From Paraburkholderia unamae (GTDB lineage Bacteria; Pseudomonadota; Gammaproteobacteria; Burkholderiales; Burkholderiaceae), in the NCBI RefSeq assembly GCF_003268775.1, contig NZ_QLSU01000033.1, positions 43,891 to 107,890 on the forward strand: a stretch of DNA of 64,000 nt, in the 5' to 3' direction. The notes under the pieces are model-generated. The model ran no database searches and had not been told where the DNA came from. It saw only the letters and a program-made list of their open reading frames with translations. The translations under genes and the position numbers were made by a program. How positions within the stretch are numbered: the first letter of the stretch is position 1; each line of letters opens with the position of its first letter. Below, one piece after another: positions 1 to 8,057 of this stretch.

Positions 1-726
1 CACGTCGATATCGTCCTCGATGCGCGCCGGGCGGCCGCCTAGCAGGATCACGCGGTCGCTCATCGCAATCGCTTCCTCGATATCGTGCGTGACGAGCACG
101 ACGCTCGTGCCGTTCTGCTCGCGCAGCGCCATCACGTCGTCCTCCAGCGCGAGGCGCGTTTCGTAGTCGAGTGCGGAAAACGGCTCGTCGAGCAGCACCA
201 GCGTGGGATCGACCAGCAGCGTGCGCGTGAGCGCCACGCGCTGACGCATGCCGCCCGAGAGCGAATGCGGATACGCATCGGCGACCGCGCCCAGACCGTA
301 GCGCGCGAGCATCTGACGCGCGCGCTCGATGTCGGCGGCCTTGACCTTGCGGTATAGCTCGATGCCGAGCACGGCGTTTTGCAGCACCGTGCGCCACGGC
401 ATCAGCAGGTCCTTTTGCAACATGTAGGCGATGCGCCCGGCACTGCCGTCGTCGCGCCTGCCCACGCCGATCTGCCCCGACTGCGGCTCGATCAGCCCCG
501 AGACGAGATTGAACAGCGTGCTCTTGCCCGCGCCGCTGCGGCCGACGATCGAGACGATCTCGCCGCTGCGTACGCTGAAGTCGAGCCGCTCGAAAATCGG
601 CACGTCGATACCGTCGGCAGTCCGAAACGCATGACTGAGCTGATGGACCATCAGGCGGTCCGTACCCGACGCGTGCGTCGAAGCGATTTCCCCCGCGTGC
701 GGAGTTGCAATGGCTGAGACACTCAT
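1..726 (-). CDS. ABC transporter ATP-binding protein, nitrate/sulfonate/taurine type (5' part, runs off the window)
   Basis: The reading frame opens at an ATG at 726 and stays open for 242 codons to the window edge, so the C-terminus is missing. Walker A (GRSGAGKST) lies at residues 62-70, the Q-loop glutamine near 104, the signature LSGGMRQR at 156-163, Walker B LVLLDEP at 176-182 and the H-loop histidine near 214. The short, single-ATPase layout and the D-E-P-F-S-A-L-D signature resemble SsuB/TauB/NrtD ATPases that energise uptake of sulfonates, nitrate or related small solutes at the inner membrane. Its permease and binding protein would lie outside the window, so the substrate cannot be told. 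The upstream region carries a candidate operator (756-784). Confidence 0.9.
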   Translation of the reverse strand, partial: MSVSAIATPHAGEIASTHASGTDRLMVHQLSHAFRTADGIDVPIFERLDFSVRSGEIVSIVGRSGAGKSTLFNLVSGLIEPQSGQIGVGRRDDGSAGRIAYMLQKDLLMPWRTVLQNAVLGIELYRKVKAADIERARQMLARYGLGAVADAYPHSLSGGMRQRVALTRTLLVDPTLVLLDEPFSALDYETRLALEDDVMALREQNGTSVVLVTHDIEEAIAMSDRVILLGGRPARIEDDIDV

Positions 727-755
727 GGACATCCTCATCGGTACGTGGCGTACGT

Positions 756-784
756 TTGTGCTGTGCACAACACATAGTGCACAA
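756..784. promoter_or_regulatory. Candidate operator upstream of the ABC ATPase gene
   Basis: TTGTGC at 756-761 and GCACAA at 765-770 form a perfect 6-3-6 inverted repeat. The 8-mer GTGCACAA occurs at 763-770 and again at 777-784, so half-sites are also repeated in tandem about 30-50 bp before the ATPase start. This layout suits a repressor or activator binding site, possibly GntR- or LysR-like. The regulator is not identifiable from the window. The rest of 727-1065 shows no gene that I can support. Confidence 0.4.
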
Positions 785-1065
785 TCAAAAAACCACGGCG
801 CAAGTGAAAAAATAATTCCCGCGCAATCGGGGATTCACCTGCTCGATGATGGTGCGCGAATGCGTATTCGCGGGCGAGAAAAGCACCAGATGCGCGTGCG
901 GTGCCGCGTGATCGTGCGCTTTTTTTGATGAGAATGTGAGGTGCGCTTCGCCACAGCGCTTTGGAAGCAAGACCAGCGAATTGACGACTCAGGCGCCTCC
1001 CGCGCGAACGCAGGCGGCGCCTGATTGCCATTCATGCAATGCGTGCCTTGCGCACGCGTGGACGA

Positions 1066-1812
1066 TCAGCGGAAGCCGCCCGCCGCCAGCAGATGCTCGC
1101 CGGTCAGCCAGCGCGCTTCGTCGGACGCGAGGAACACCGCGACATCGGCGATATCTTCCGGCTGGCCGGCGCGGCCAAGCGGCGTCTTCGCAATGAAGTC
1201 CGAAGCCATGTCCGAGCCGGTGATGCCCGCGCTATGCGTGCCTTCCGTTTCCACGTATCCGGGGTTGATCGAATTCACGCGGATCTTGCGCGGGGCAAGC
1301 TCCAGCGCCAATACGTTCGTGATAGCGTCCAGCGCGCCCTTCGTGCCGGTGTAAATCGCGCTCGCGGGCGGCGTGATACGCGTGACGCCCGAGCTGATAT
1401 TAATGACGCTCGCGCCTTCGCCAAGGTGCTTCACCGCCGCTTGCGTGACGAGCAGCGGGCCGAGCACGTTGGTGTCGAACTGCCGATGGAATTCCTCGGT
1501 GGTAATGTCCTCGACCGCCGAAAACGCGTACACGCCCGAATTGTTCACGACGATATCGAGGCGGCCGAACGAGTCGATGGCAGTTTGCACGAGCTTCGCG
1601 GCGTCGGCGGGCTGCGAGACGTCGCCGCCCACGGCCGTCGCCTTGCCGCCCGCTTCCTGGATCTGCTCGACAACCGCCAGCGCGCCCGCCTTACTGCTTG
1701 CATACGTCACCACGACCGCCGCGCCCTCTTTCGCGAGCGCACGGGCGATCGCCGCGCCAATTCCCTTCGATGCGCCCGTAACGAGCGCGACTTTGCCTTC
1801 GAGCCTGGCCAT
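1066..1812 (-). CDS. SDR family NAD(P)-dependent oxidoreductase
   Basis: A 248-residue classical short-chain dehydrogenase. The cofactor motif TGASKGIG lies near residues 12-19, an NNSG motif (variant of NNAG) near 90, and the catalytic Ser, Tyr and Lys are all present (ISSG, then YTGTK). The C-terminal NPG and the ASDEARWLTGEHLLAAGG tail are typical of FabG/glucose-dehydrogenase-like members. The ATG at 1812 is chosen because GGAGG sits seven bases upstream. The open frame extends further upstream but without SDR similarity. Substrate unknown. It stands alone, so probably monocistronic. Confidence 0.9.
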   Translation of the reverse strand: MARLEGKVALVTGASKGIGAAIARALAKEGAAVVVTYASSKAGALAVVEQIQEAGGKATAVGGDVSQPADAAKLVQTAIDSFGRLDIVVNNSGVYAFSAVEDITTEEFHRQFDTNVLGPLLVTQAAVKHLGEGASVINISSGVTRITPPASAIYTGTKGALDAITNVLALELAPRKIRVNSINPGYVETEGTHSAGITGSDMASDFIAKTPLGRAGQPEDIADVAVFLASDEARWLTGEHLLAAGGFR

Positions 1813-2034
1813 GACAAACCTCCAATATGGGTTGAACCGTCCGCTTGCCGCATCGCGGCTTGCGTCGGTGCTCAACGACAATGTAGAGGGTACGCGGGGC
1901 GCGAAAAAGAGCCTGCCGCCGAATGGAGTGGCCGCATTTGCCGAACAATGCGCGCGCCATGCCGAAGGCGCGCGTACCCAGTCATCGCGAAATCCCCGCC
2001 ATCGGGCACTCCGCGGGGCCGTTCGCGCCATCGC

Positions 2035-2122
2035 CCTCTACCGCAAGCGCGCGGCGCATCGTGCCGTTTTGTCGCCTATATCGACCGCGTCAACGTCAGC
2101 ATCGCGACGCTAACTTTCGATT
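2035..2122 (+). pseudogene. Remnant of an MFS transporter N-terminus
   Basis: Translated pieces in three different frames line up with the start of an MFS permease: YRKRAAHR, then RRIVPFC, then FVAYIDRVNVSIATLTF, the last being the conserved first membrane helix and the D-R-V-N motif. The frame changes and the absence of any downstream permease sequence show a decayed fragment. It lies in a short stretch with another remnant (2180-2284). Confidence 0.55.
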
Positions 2123-2179
2123 TGCCATTTGCCTGGCAGATGGGCGTCGGTTGGGCCGCCGCAAGCAGCCGCGTGCTGC

Positions 2180-2284
2180 TCAGAACGCCGGGATCATCGC
2201 GCCTTTATAGCGCGACAGGATGAACAGCTTCACTTCGGGGGACTGATAGGCGGCGACGAGTTGATGCACCCACGGCTTGTTGGC
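2180..2284 (-). pseudogene. Remnant of a MetQ/NlpA-type substrate-binding lipoprotein C-terminus
   Basis: The last 34 codons of a minus-strand frame read ANKPWVHQLVAAYQSPEV and continue to YKGAMIPAF, which matches the conserved C-terminal end of NlpA/MetQ methionine-binding lipoproteins. Upstream in the frame nothing resembles the rest of that family, and no signal peptide or MetI/MetN genes are present. I read it as the tail of a deleted gene. Confidence 0.55.
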
Positions 2285-2293
2285 GTCCTGCTC

Positions 2294-2783
2294 GCGACGC
2301 TCATGTACGTCTGGTCGAACTCGGCTCCGCGAGGCGGTGTCATTGCCAACCCTCACACAGCCCGTGTCCAGATGATTGTCGTTTCCGGACAGCCCGGCAA
2401 TGCTGGCCAGCGGCAATCTTTGCGTCGATAAATTGTGTAGCACTACTATGGAATGGTCTTTCACGAACCGCGAGGACGAATCAGCGGCTACGGCCTGCTC
2501 AACGACACCGACAATACCGCTACTGCGACACGGGCCTGGTATCGTGACATCCAGTTTCTGCCTGGGCCATAACAATCCGGCGGTGCAGGTCGAAGGTCTC
2601 GTGGTGCAACGGACGCGACTAAGCTCGCACCCTGAAAGCCGCGTCGACCGCGCGGCCATCCTCCGGTGACCAATACTTCGCCACCCGATCGTCGTTTGGG
2701 CATTTCGCCTTTTGCCAGACGGATCTCACTGGCACCTCGCCGAAGAGTTCCAGCTGTTCCCCCAAACCCGGCTGCAATCCGCG
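2294..2783. other. Non-coding stretch, nothing recognised
   Basis: About 490 bases between the MetQ remnant and a small exported-protein gene. Open frames here have no recognisable similarity, no good ribosome-binding sites and unconvincing composition. It is probably further decayed sequence. Confidence 0.4.
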
Positions 2784-3053
2784 CTAGTACTTGATGTCCC
2801 GCTTTTGCTGGCGACCCTCCTGCTTCGTGTTGCGCTTGTCTTGCCGACACTGGGAGTTGCTCTTCTGGTTTGCAGCCCGGCAGTCGACCTTACCCGCGCG
2901 CGCTTCCTGTTTGGCAGCCTGGTTGGCGTTCCTGCCTTGCTGTCGCTGTTGCGACTGGTTGGTAGCCGAGGCAGCGCCCGAGAGCGCCAGGAGTCCGGCT
3001 GCGACCAGTGCTGCTCCCGTGCGCTTCCAAAGTCCGCTTCTTGATTCGACCAT
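2784..3053 (-). CDS. Small exported basic Gln/Arg/Lys-rich protein
   Basis: An 89-residue protein with a typical signal peptide (basic start, hydrophobic core around residues 12-24, ASA-type cleavage site). The mature part is about 60 residues, very rich in Gln, Arg, Lys, Asn and Ala, with two Cys (in VDCRAANQ and SQCRQD) that could form a disulfide. An AGGAAGGAG ribosome-binding site precedes the ATG at 3053. Such small periplasmic basic proteins occur in Burkholderia-type genomes, but I know no function. The low complexity suggests an unstructured, perhaps nucleic-acid- or membrane-interacting, protein; that is inference. Confidence 0.65.
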   Translation of the reverse strand: MVESRSGLWKRTGAALVAAGLLALSGAASATNQSQQRQQGRNANQAAKQEARAGKVDCRAANQKSNSQCRQDKRNTKQEGRQQKRDIKY

Positions 3054-3308
3054 TTCCAGGCTCCTTCCTGTCTGGTTGAAACTGGGGTCAGCTGTCGCTG
3101 AGCGGCACGGAGTAGATGCGCCAGTTCCTCTGGTGGAAACCAGGCATCAAAATCCGGACCGTTCAACACCGCTGCAATCGTGAATTTCGACGACAACGCC
3201 TTCGACCTTGCTCTGCGACTCGAAGGCATCGACTGAGAGCATTCAGCCGGTTTTGACGCGACGTCAGCAATCCTCCGGCGCAATACGCCCGCCTGAGCTC
3301 CGGACGGC

Positions 3309-3992
3309 TCACGGTTTCCCTCGGTCGTTTACTGGTGGATACACTCCTGCGAGCCGTGCTATCAAAATGGCAACGAACAATGCGCCGACAATCTGTTCAA
3401 CTACACAAGTCCCCCGCGCCTGGCGACTTATCGGCGTAATGTCGCCGAAACCCGTGCTAGTCAAAACGGTGAAGCTAAAATACACGAAATCATAGAACGT
3501 CAACGATGCCTGGTTTCCAAAAAGTGCAAATGATCCTTCGTAAAAATGAGCGACAAGTGCATAGATGAATGACCAGAAGACAGCAAGGAGAAGATAAGCG
3601 GATGCTGCGCCAAACAGCTTGTCAGCAGTCATGACCTCGTGCCGAAAGACGTAGCGCAGCAGATATGCGATCGTTGTCGCGTAGAGCAAGGCCCCAAAAA
3701 GCCACGATTTTGCAACCGCATGTGGGTCGGTTCCCGATACCGCTATCCATTGAAAAGCCAGCGCCGGGCTGGCGAGAAGTACGGCAATCACGAAGGAAAG
3801 CGTTGAGCGGCCGACTGACGCCACCGTCGCGATGATAATCAACGCATTCGCACAGTTGATCGCGAAACGTCCAATCGGTGTAGGCTCCACAAACGGAGCA
3901 GTACAGACAAAGACCATCAATACCACGAACAAATAGAAACATCGCTGGAAGAAAATTCTTCCGAAAAATTCACCAACCTTGTTAATTAACAT
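3309..3992 (-). CDS. Two-pore-helix type potassium channel (Ion_trans_2 family)
   Basis: A 227-residue membrane protein. Hydrophobic segments lie at about 18-34, 45-60, 65-82, 96-113, 128-150 and 198-216. Between the last two is a pore loop ending in a filter, STGFGD at 179-184, followed by ITP, which matches the T-x-G-(Y/F)-G-D K+ selectivity filter. There is no RCK or cyclic-nucleotide domain, so gating is unknown. The ATG at 3992 has GAGG eight bases upstream. The gene is visibly more AT-rich than its neighbours, which may mean recent transfer. Confidence 0.85.
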   Translation of the reverse strand: MLINKVGEFFGRIFFQRCFYLFVVLMVFVCTAPFVEPTPIGRFAINCANALIIIATVASVGRSTLSFVIAVLLASPALAFQWIAVSGTDPHAVAKSWLFGALLYATTIAYLLRYVFRHEVMTADKLFGAASAYLLLAVFWSFIYALVAHFYEGSFALFGNQASLTFYDFVYFSFTVLTSTGFGDITPISRQARGTCVVEQIVGALFVAILIARLAGVYPPVNDRGKP

Positions 3993-4723
3993 ATTAATAC
4001 CTCAAGATCTTCATCTTCAGGTTTTTCAAATCGCTAACCGCTTTCAAAGATGGCGTTTTTTTCGCACGACCTCAATGCCACCGAGACAACCCCTGGCTCC
4101 GTTCTTGCTTCCACACTCGAATTATCAGAAAACTTCTGCATTACCCGTTCTGCGAGATTGAACGTGAAAGAGACAGCGAATTTCGTCGTCTATAGTAATA
4201 CGACGGATGATTAACTTGATGCTTGTTCACCACGAACATACGTTGCCAGGCAAGCAGTTGAACAAACTCCACACCACATGAAGATGCCGGGGCACTCGTG
4301 GCTTCGCCCGCAGGGCATTCCCGTTTCGAAGCCCGCTAACTTCCATTCTGCTCGCAATCCCGGCGTGCAACGAAACGTTGAAACGGTGAGACCTTGGCCA
4401 TGCCGGCCTTGCACTAAACGATGTCTTCGTTCGCGGCCTTTCCCTCAACCATGGTTTCAACAGGCATTCAACATGCCGTTGCGATATGCATCTGTAAAAC
4501 CAGGATCAGATTGACCTCAAATCCCTACGCGACAAGCTATGCTTAAGGGGGTTGGCAGCCTTTTTCTTCGACGCTACATCGTGTGTCGGAATCGCGACCC
4601 ATTTGCCGGTCGCGCGTTCGTGGGGCACCGGTAGCGGCACGATTTCGCAATCGCCCGGTCCGGATGCGTCGAATGGTTCCTGTCTCTGCCGATTGCAGCG
4701 TCCGTCTTCGGAAGGAGGCTATC
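3993..4723. other. Long intergenic region, nothing recognised
   Basis: About 730 bases between the divergently placed channel gene and the YSC84-type gene. The first 250 bases are AT-rich and would hold the channel promoter. The remainder has only short open frames without similarity or ribosome-binding sites. No RNA gene or mobile element was recognised. Confidence 0.4.
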
Positions 4724-5283
4724 ATGAATCGTCGCCTGGCAAGCCTGACGTTATCTTTCGCGCTCGCATTGCCGGAGATGGCGTTCGTCGCAAGCAAGGA
4801 AGAAAAGCAGGCGGAGTGCGCAAATCAGCTCAAGATGCACGAAATGCACTATTCAAAGCGCAACCGTCGGCGCGCAAAGGCGTGCAATCTGCTGCGGGAT
4901 ATGCGGCCTTCAGCGACTTTGGTATGAAGATCCTCCTGGCCGGTAGCGGCAAGGGTGAAGGTGTCGCGGTCAACAACAAGACAAAAGAAAAGACCTGCAT
5001 GAAGATGGCGGAGCTTCAGGCGGGCCTTGGGATGGGAGTCAAGAAATCTCAGCAGATCGGGGTGTTTGAGAACGAGAGCGCCCTGAAGAAATTCATGACT
5101 TCCGGATGGCAGTCCGGCGGACACGCAACCGCTGCGGCAAAGACCGGTGACACCGGGGCCTCGTTTGAGGGTGCAATTGCGGTGGCGCCTGGCAACTGGC
5201 TTTTTCAGCTCACCGATCAAGGTCTTGCGGTCGAGTTCACCGCCAAAGGGTCCAGGTACCATGCGGACGACGAACTGAATTGA
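4724..5283 (+). pseudogene. YSC84-domain (lipid-binding) exported protein gene with a frameshift
   Basis: A strong ribosome-binding site (GGAAGGAGG) precedes the ATG at 4724, which opens with a signal peptide and SKEEKQAE. The matching body of the family then continues in another frame: KSAQDARNALFKAQPSA, AAGYAAFSDFGMKIL, AGSGKGEGVAVNN, KMAELQAGLGMGVKK and a final LTDQGLAVEFTAKG. The two frames join between about 4814 and 4823 if one base is missing. In its own frame the start would yield only about 67 residues. YSC84/Las17-type domains bind lipids; bacterial forms are exported. This is either a recently broken gene or a sequencing error. Confidence 0.75.
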
Positions 5284-5517
5284 CGGTGTGTGAACGGATA
5301 TCGAATATCAAAACGCTACGGGGATGAACCGCTCCGTCAATGCCTGCGGCTAACCGGATGCAGCGGACGTTTCACTCATCTCGCCAGCAACGCCGGACTG
5401 GCGCGCACCGTTGACGCGAGGCTGCGCGAAAGCCGTAGCATTCGCTGGATCCGTGATTCGATCGTCCAGCCAACAAGACCGTCGCCACGGTCGAACCTCG
5501 ATCGAGCAGCGATCGTT

Positions 5518-6807
5518 ATGCGCCCCATCCTCTTCCCATTGCTCGCCGTGACACTCACGGCATTCGTATTGGCAGGTTGCGCGCGGCATTCGCCGGGCGC
5601 ATTCGAAGCCGGGTACAGGAGCCGTGTCGTCACGCGCAGCGAAGGCGGCGTACAGGTTGCAGCGGCTCCGCTTTCCGCTGAGGAAAGCCGGTCTGTCTAC
5701 GGCGTTGCCCTCGCAACGAAGGGAGTTCAACCGGTCTGGATCGAAGTCCATAACGGCGACGACCATAGCTATTTTCTGCTTTCACCAGGCCTCGACCCAC
5801 GCTTCTTCCCGCCGTCTGAAGTCGCGGAGACGTTTGCAGGCGCAGAGTCGCAACGCACACTTGCGGCACTTGACGTCCGGTTTGGCGAGCTGGCGTTTCA
5901 CAATCCCGTGGCGCCCGGTCAAACTACCTCCGGTTTCGTGATGACCCATCTCGACGAGGGCGTGAAGTTCGTACAGATCGACCTCGTCGCGAGCCAGCGC
6001 GCCAAAGCATTTTCCCTGTTTACCGAAGTACCGGGTTTCCAGGCCGACTACAAGGCGAGCAGGGTTTTTTCGCGCGACATCTATCCGCAGGGAGAAGTCG
6101 TGAACTACACCGAAGACGAGGCATTCAGGGCAGCACTGGAAGCGCTCCCGTGCTGTGCAACCAACGAGGACGGCACGAAGAATGGTGATCCTCTCAACCT
6201 GGTGGTCGTGGGCGGCCTGGACGATGCGTTCCCTGCACTTGTGCGGCGCGGGTGGGCCCCAACCGAGGAAAAATGGTCCGGGGCCATCATGAAAATGGTG
6301 AAGTCTTTTCTTGCGGGAGAGCCCTACGTCAATGCGCCAGTGAGTGATCTTTACCTGTTTGGACGCCCGCAGGATCTGGCGTTGCAGACAGCCCGGGACA
6401 CGATTCATGAACGCAACCATCTGAGGCTTTGGTTAAGCCGCATGCGCTACCACAACAAGCCGGTGTGGATTGGCCAGATCAGCCGGGACATCGGAATCCG
6501 GTTCACGACTCACACACCGACGTTCACGACCCACAAGATCGACCCCGATGTGGACGAGGCACGCGCCGCCCTGACGGAGGACATGGCATATTCCGAAAAT
6601 CTTGTGAAGATCGGAGCCGTGAAGGGAGCCGACGCTGCGCCACAAAGCGCCCCTGGAGAAAACCTGACGGGGGACCCCTATTACACGGACGGATTTCGCG
6701 TGGTGCTGGTATTCGACCAGCGTCCGACCTCGCTATCTGGCATTGCCTTCTTCCAGTGGGGTACAGGCAACGATGGCCAGGGTGCCATCCCGGGAGCCGA
6801 TCGATGA
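5518..6807 (+). CDS. Lipoprotein with LssY C-terminal-type domain (first paralogue)
   Basis: A 429-residue predicted lipoprotein: signal peptide with lipobox FVLAGC, Cys21. The N-terminal part carries VQPVWIEV and a FFPPSEV segment shared with the next gene. The C-terminal half matches the LssY_C pattern: CCAT, then GDPLNLVVVG, PVSDLYLFGR, QDLALQ, a run ending NHLRLWLS and a final YYTDGFRVVLVF. The ATG at 5518 is chosen because it starts the signal peptide; the frame is open further upstream without similarity. It overlaps the next gene by ATGA, so the two are probably translated together. Function unknown; envelope location is inferred from the lipobox. Confidence 0.82.
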   Translation: MRPILFPLLAVTLTAFVLAGCARHSPGAFEAGYRSRVVTRSEGGVQVAAAPLSAEESRSVYGVALATKGVQPVWIEVHNGDDHSYFLLSPGLDPRFFPPSEVAETFAGAESQRTLAALDVRFGELAFHNPVAPGQTTSGFVMTHLDEGVKFVQIDLVASQRAKAFSLFTEVPGFQADYKASRVFSRDIYPQGEVVNYTEDEAFRAALEALPCCATNEDGTKNGDPLNLVVVGGLDDAFPALVRRGWAPTEEKWSGAIMKMVKSFLAGEPYVNAPVSDLYLFGRPQDLALQTARDTIHERNHLRLWLSRMRYHNKPVWIGQISRDIGIRFTTHTPTFTTHKIDPDVDEARAALTEDMAYSENLVKIGAVKGADAAPQSAPGENLTGDPYYTDGFRVVLVFDQRPTSLSGIAFFQWGTGNDGQGAIPGADR

Positions 6808-8057
6808 CGCCGTCGTGGCCGCCCCGTCTTGCGTGGCGCCGCGCGCTGCTCTGGGCCAGTCTGCTGCTCGCCCTTGCGAGCTGTACGACGTGGCGCGAGC
6901 CTGCGAGCGTCGACGACGGGCCCCTGCGCGAGCGAGCAGTCCCGGCAACAGGTCGCGGGGTGCAGGTGCGTGCCGCCGTGCTCGGAAGAGACGACAGCAC
7001 GCGGATGCTCGGCGCCGACCTCGCTGTCTTTGGCGTACAGCCAGTCTGGATCGAAGTCAGCAATGGAACCTCGCAGGCGTTGTGGCTCCTGCGCACCGGA
7101 ACCGACCCGCGCTACTTCTCGCCACTTGAAGTCGCGTGGTCGCTGCATTCAATGTTCGGCGGCGAAAGAAACAAACGCATCGACGAATACTTCACCAAAC
7201 TCAGCCTCAAGAACCCCATACCGCCAGGAAAGACGCAGGCGGGCATGCTCTTCACCAATCCAGATCGCGGAACGAAAATTTGCAACATCGACCTGTTCGC
7301 AAACAGGACGCTCATCCCTTTCTCGCTGTTCCTGCCTGTGCCGGATGATGTCGGAGATCCACGCTTCACGGAAACACAGTATCGCTACGCCGACTCCGCA
7401 GTCACTGACTATAACGATCCTGATTCGTTAAGAGGCGCCCTTGAACGGATGCCGTGCTGCGCAACCGATACGAGTGGTACGGAACAGGGCGATCCGCTCA
7501 ATGCGGTGTTCGTGGGCCATCTCGACGATCTGGCTGCGGCGCTGGTCCGACGCGACTACCACAGCTACAAGCGGGCGGACGATTTGAATCAGCGGCTTGA
7601 CGGTCGCGTCCCCGATGTGGTGTTGCGCAAGGAGGCGGCCGGGGATGCACCTGCTATATGGCTTCGCATGTGGCTTGTGCCCATACGTTTTCGAACTCAA
7701 CCAGTCTATCTGGTGCAGGTTGGGCGTCCCATCGGCGGACGGTTCATATCACGCGAAGATGCGAGTTTCATCTTGCAGCAGGATGTTGACGAGGCCAGAA
7801 ACCACTTCGTTCAGGACATGATGTATTCGGGTGGTCTTGAGAAGCTTGGCTTCGTGCATGGCGTCGAGCCAGCGCCGCGAACCCATCCTCGCTCGACACT
7901 GGACGGCGCGACCTACCATACCGATGGTTTGCGCGCCGTACTATTTTTTGCGACACGACCGTTGAGCCTGTCCGATGTCGAGTTCCTGAACTGGGTACCG
8001 TACCTTCAGCCGCACGAGTCTGCTGATGAGGAGGCGGGCAGCAATGAGCACAAGTGA
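6804..8057 (+). CDS. Lipoprotein with LssY C-terminal-type domain (second paralogue)
   Basis: A 417-residue lipoprotein starting in the ATGA overlap with the preceding stop; lipobox LALASC, Cys27. It is a clear diverged copy of its upstream neighbour: both have VQPVWIEV, a DPRYFSPLEV/DPRFFPPSEV segment, MPCCAT/LPCCAT, GDPLN, VDEAR followed by a DMMYS/DMAYS motif, and a YHTDG/YYTDG end. The PVSDLYLFGR segment of the first copy is missing here, so this copy is shorter in the middle of the LssY_C region. It overlaps the next gene by 14 bases. The tandem arrangement indicates local duplication, with both copies retained in one operon. Confidence 0.82.
   Translation: MTPSWPPRLAWRRALLWASLLLALASCTTWREPASVDDGPLRERAVPATGRGVQVRAAVLGRDDSTRMLGADLAVFGVQPVWIEVSNGTSQALWLLRTGTDPRYFSPLEVAWSLHSMFGGERNKRIDEYFTKLSLKNPIPPGKTQAGMLFTNPDRGTKICNIDLFANRTLIPFSLFLPVPDDVGDPRFTETQYRYADSAVTDYNDPDSLRGALERMPCCATDTSGTEQGDPLNAVFVGHLDDLAAALVRRDYHSYKRADDLNQRLDGRVPDVVLRKEAAGDAPAIWLRMWLVPIRFRTQPVYLVQVGRPIGGRFISREDASFILQQDVDEARNHFVQDMMYSGGLEKLGFVHGVEPAPRTHPRSTLDGATYHTDGLRAVLFFATRPLSLSDVEFLNWVPYLQPHESADEEAGSNEHK

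Noticed and set aside
735..1035. Small minus-strand open frames between the ABC ATPase and SDR genes
   Set aside because: Basic, low-similarity sequences overlapping each other and the likely promoter region; no support for a gene.
1039..2223. Long plus-strand open frame opposite the SDR gene
   Set aside because: It is an Arg-rich shadow of the minus-strand SDR coding sequence; only its last part contains the short MFS remnant noted separately.
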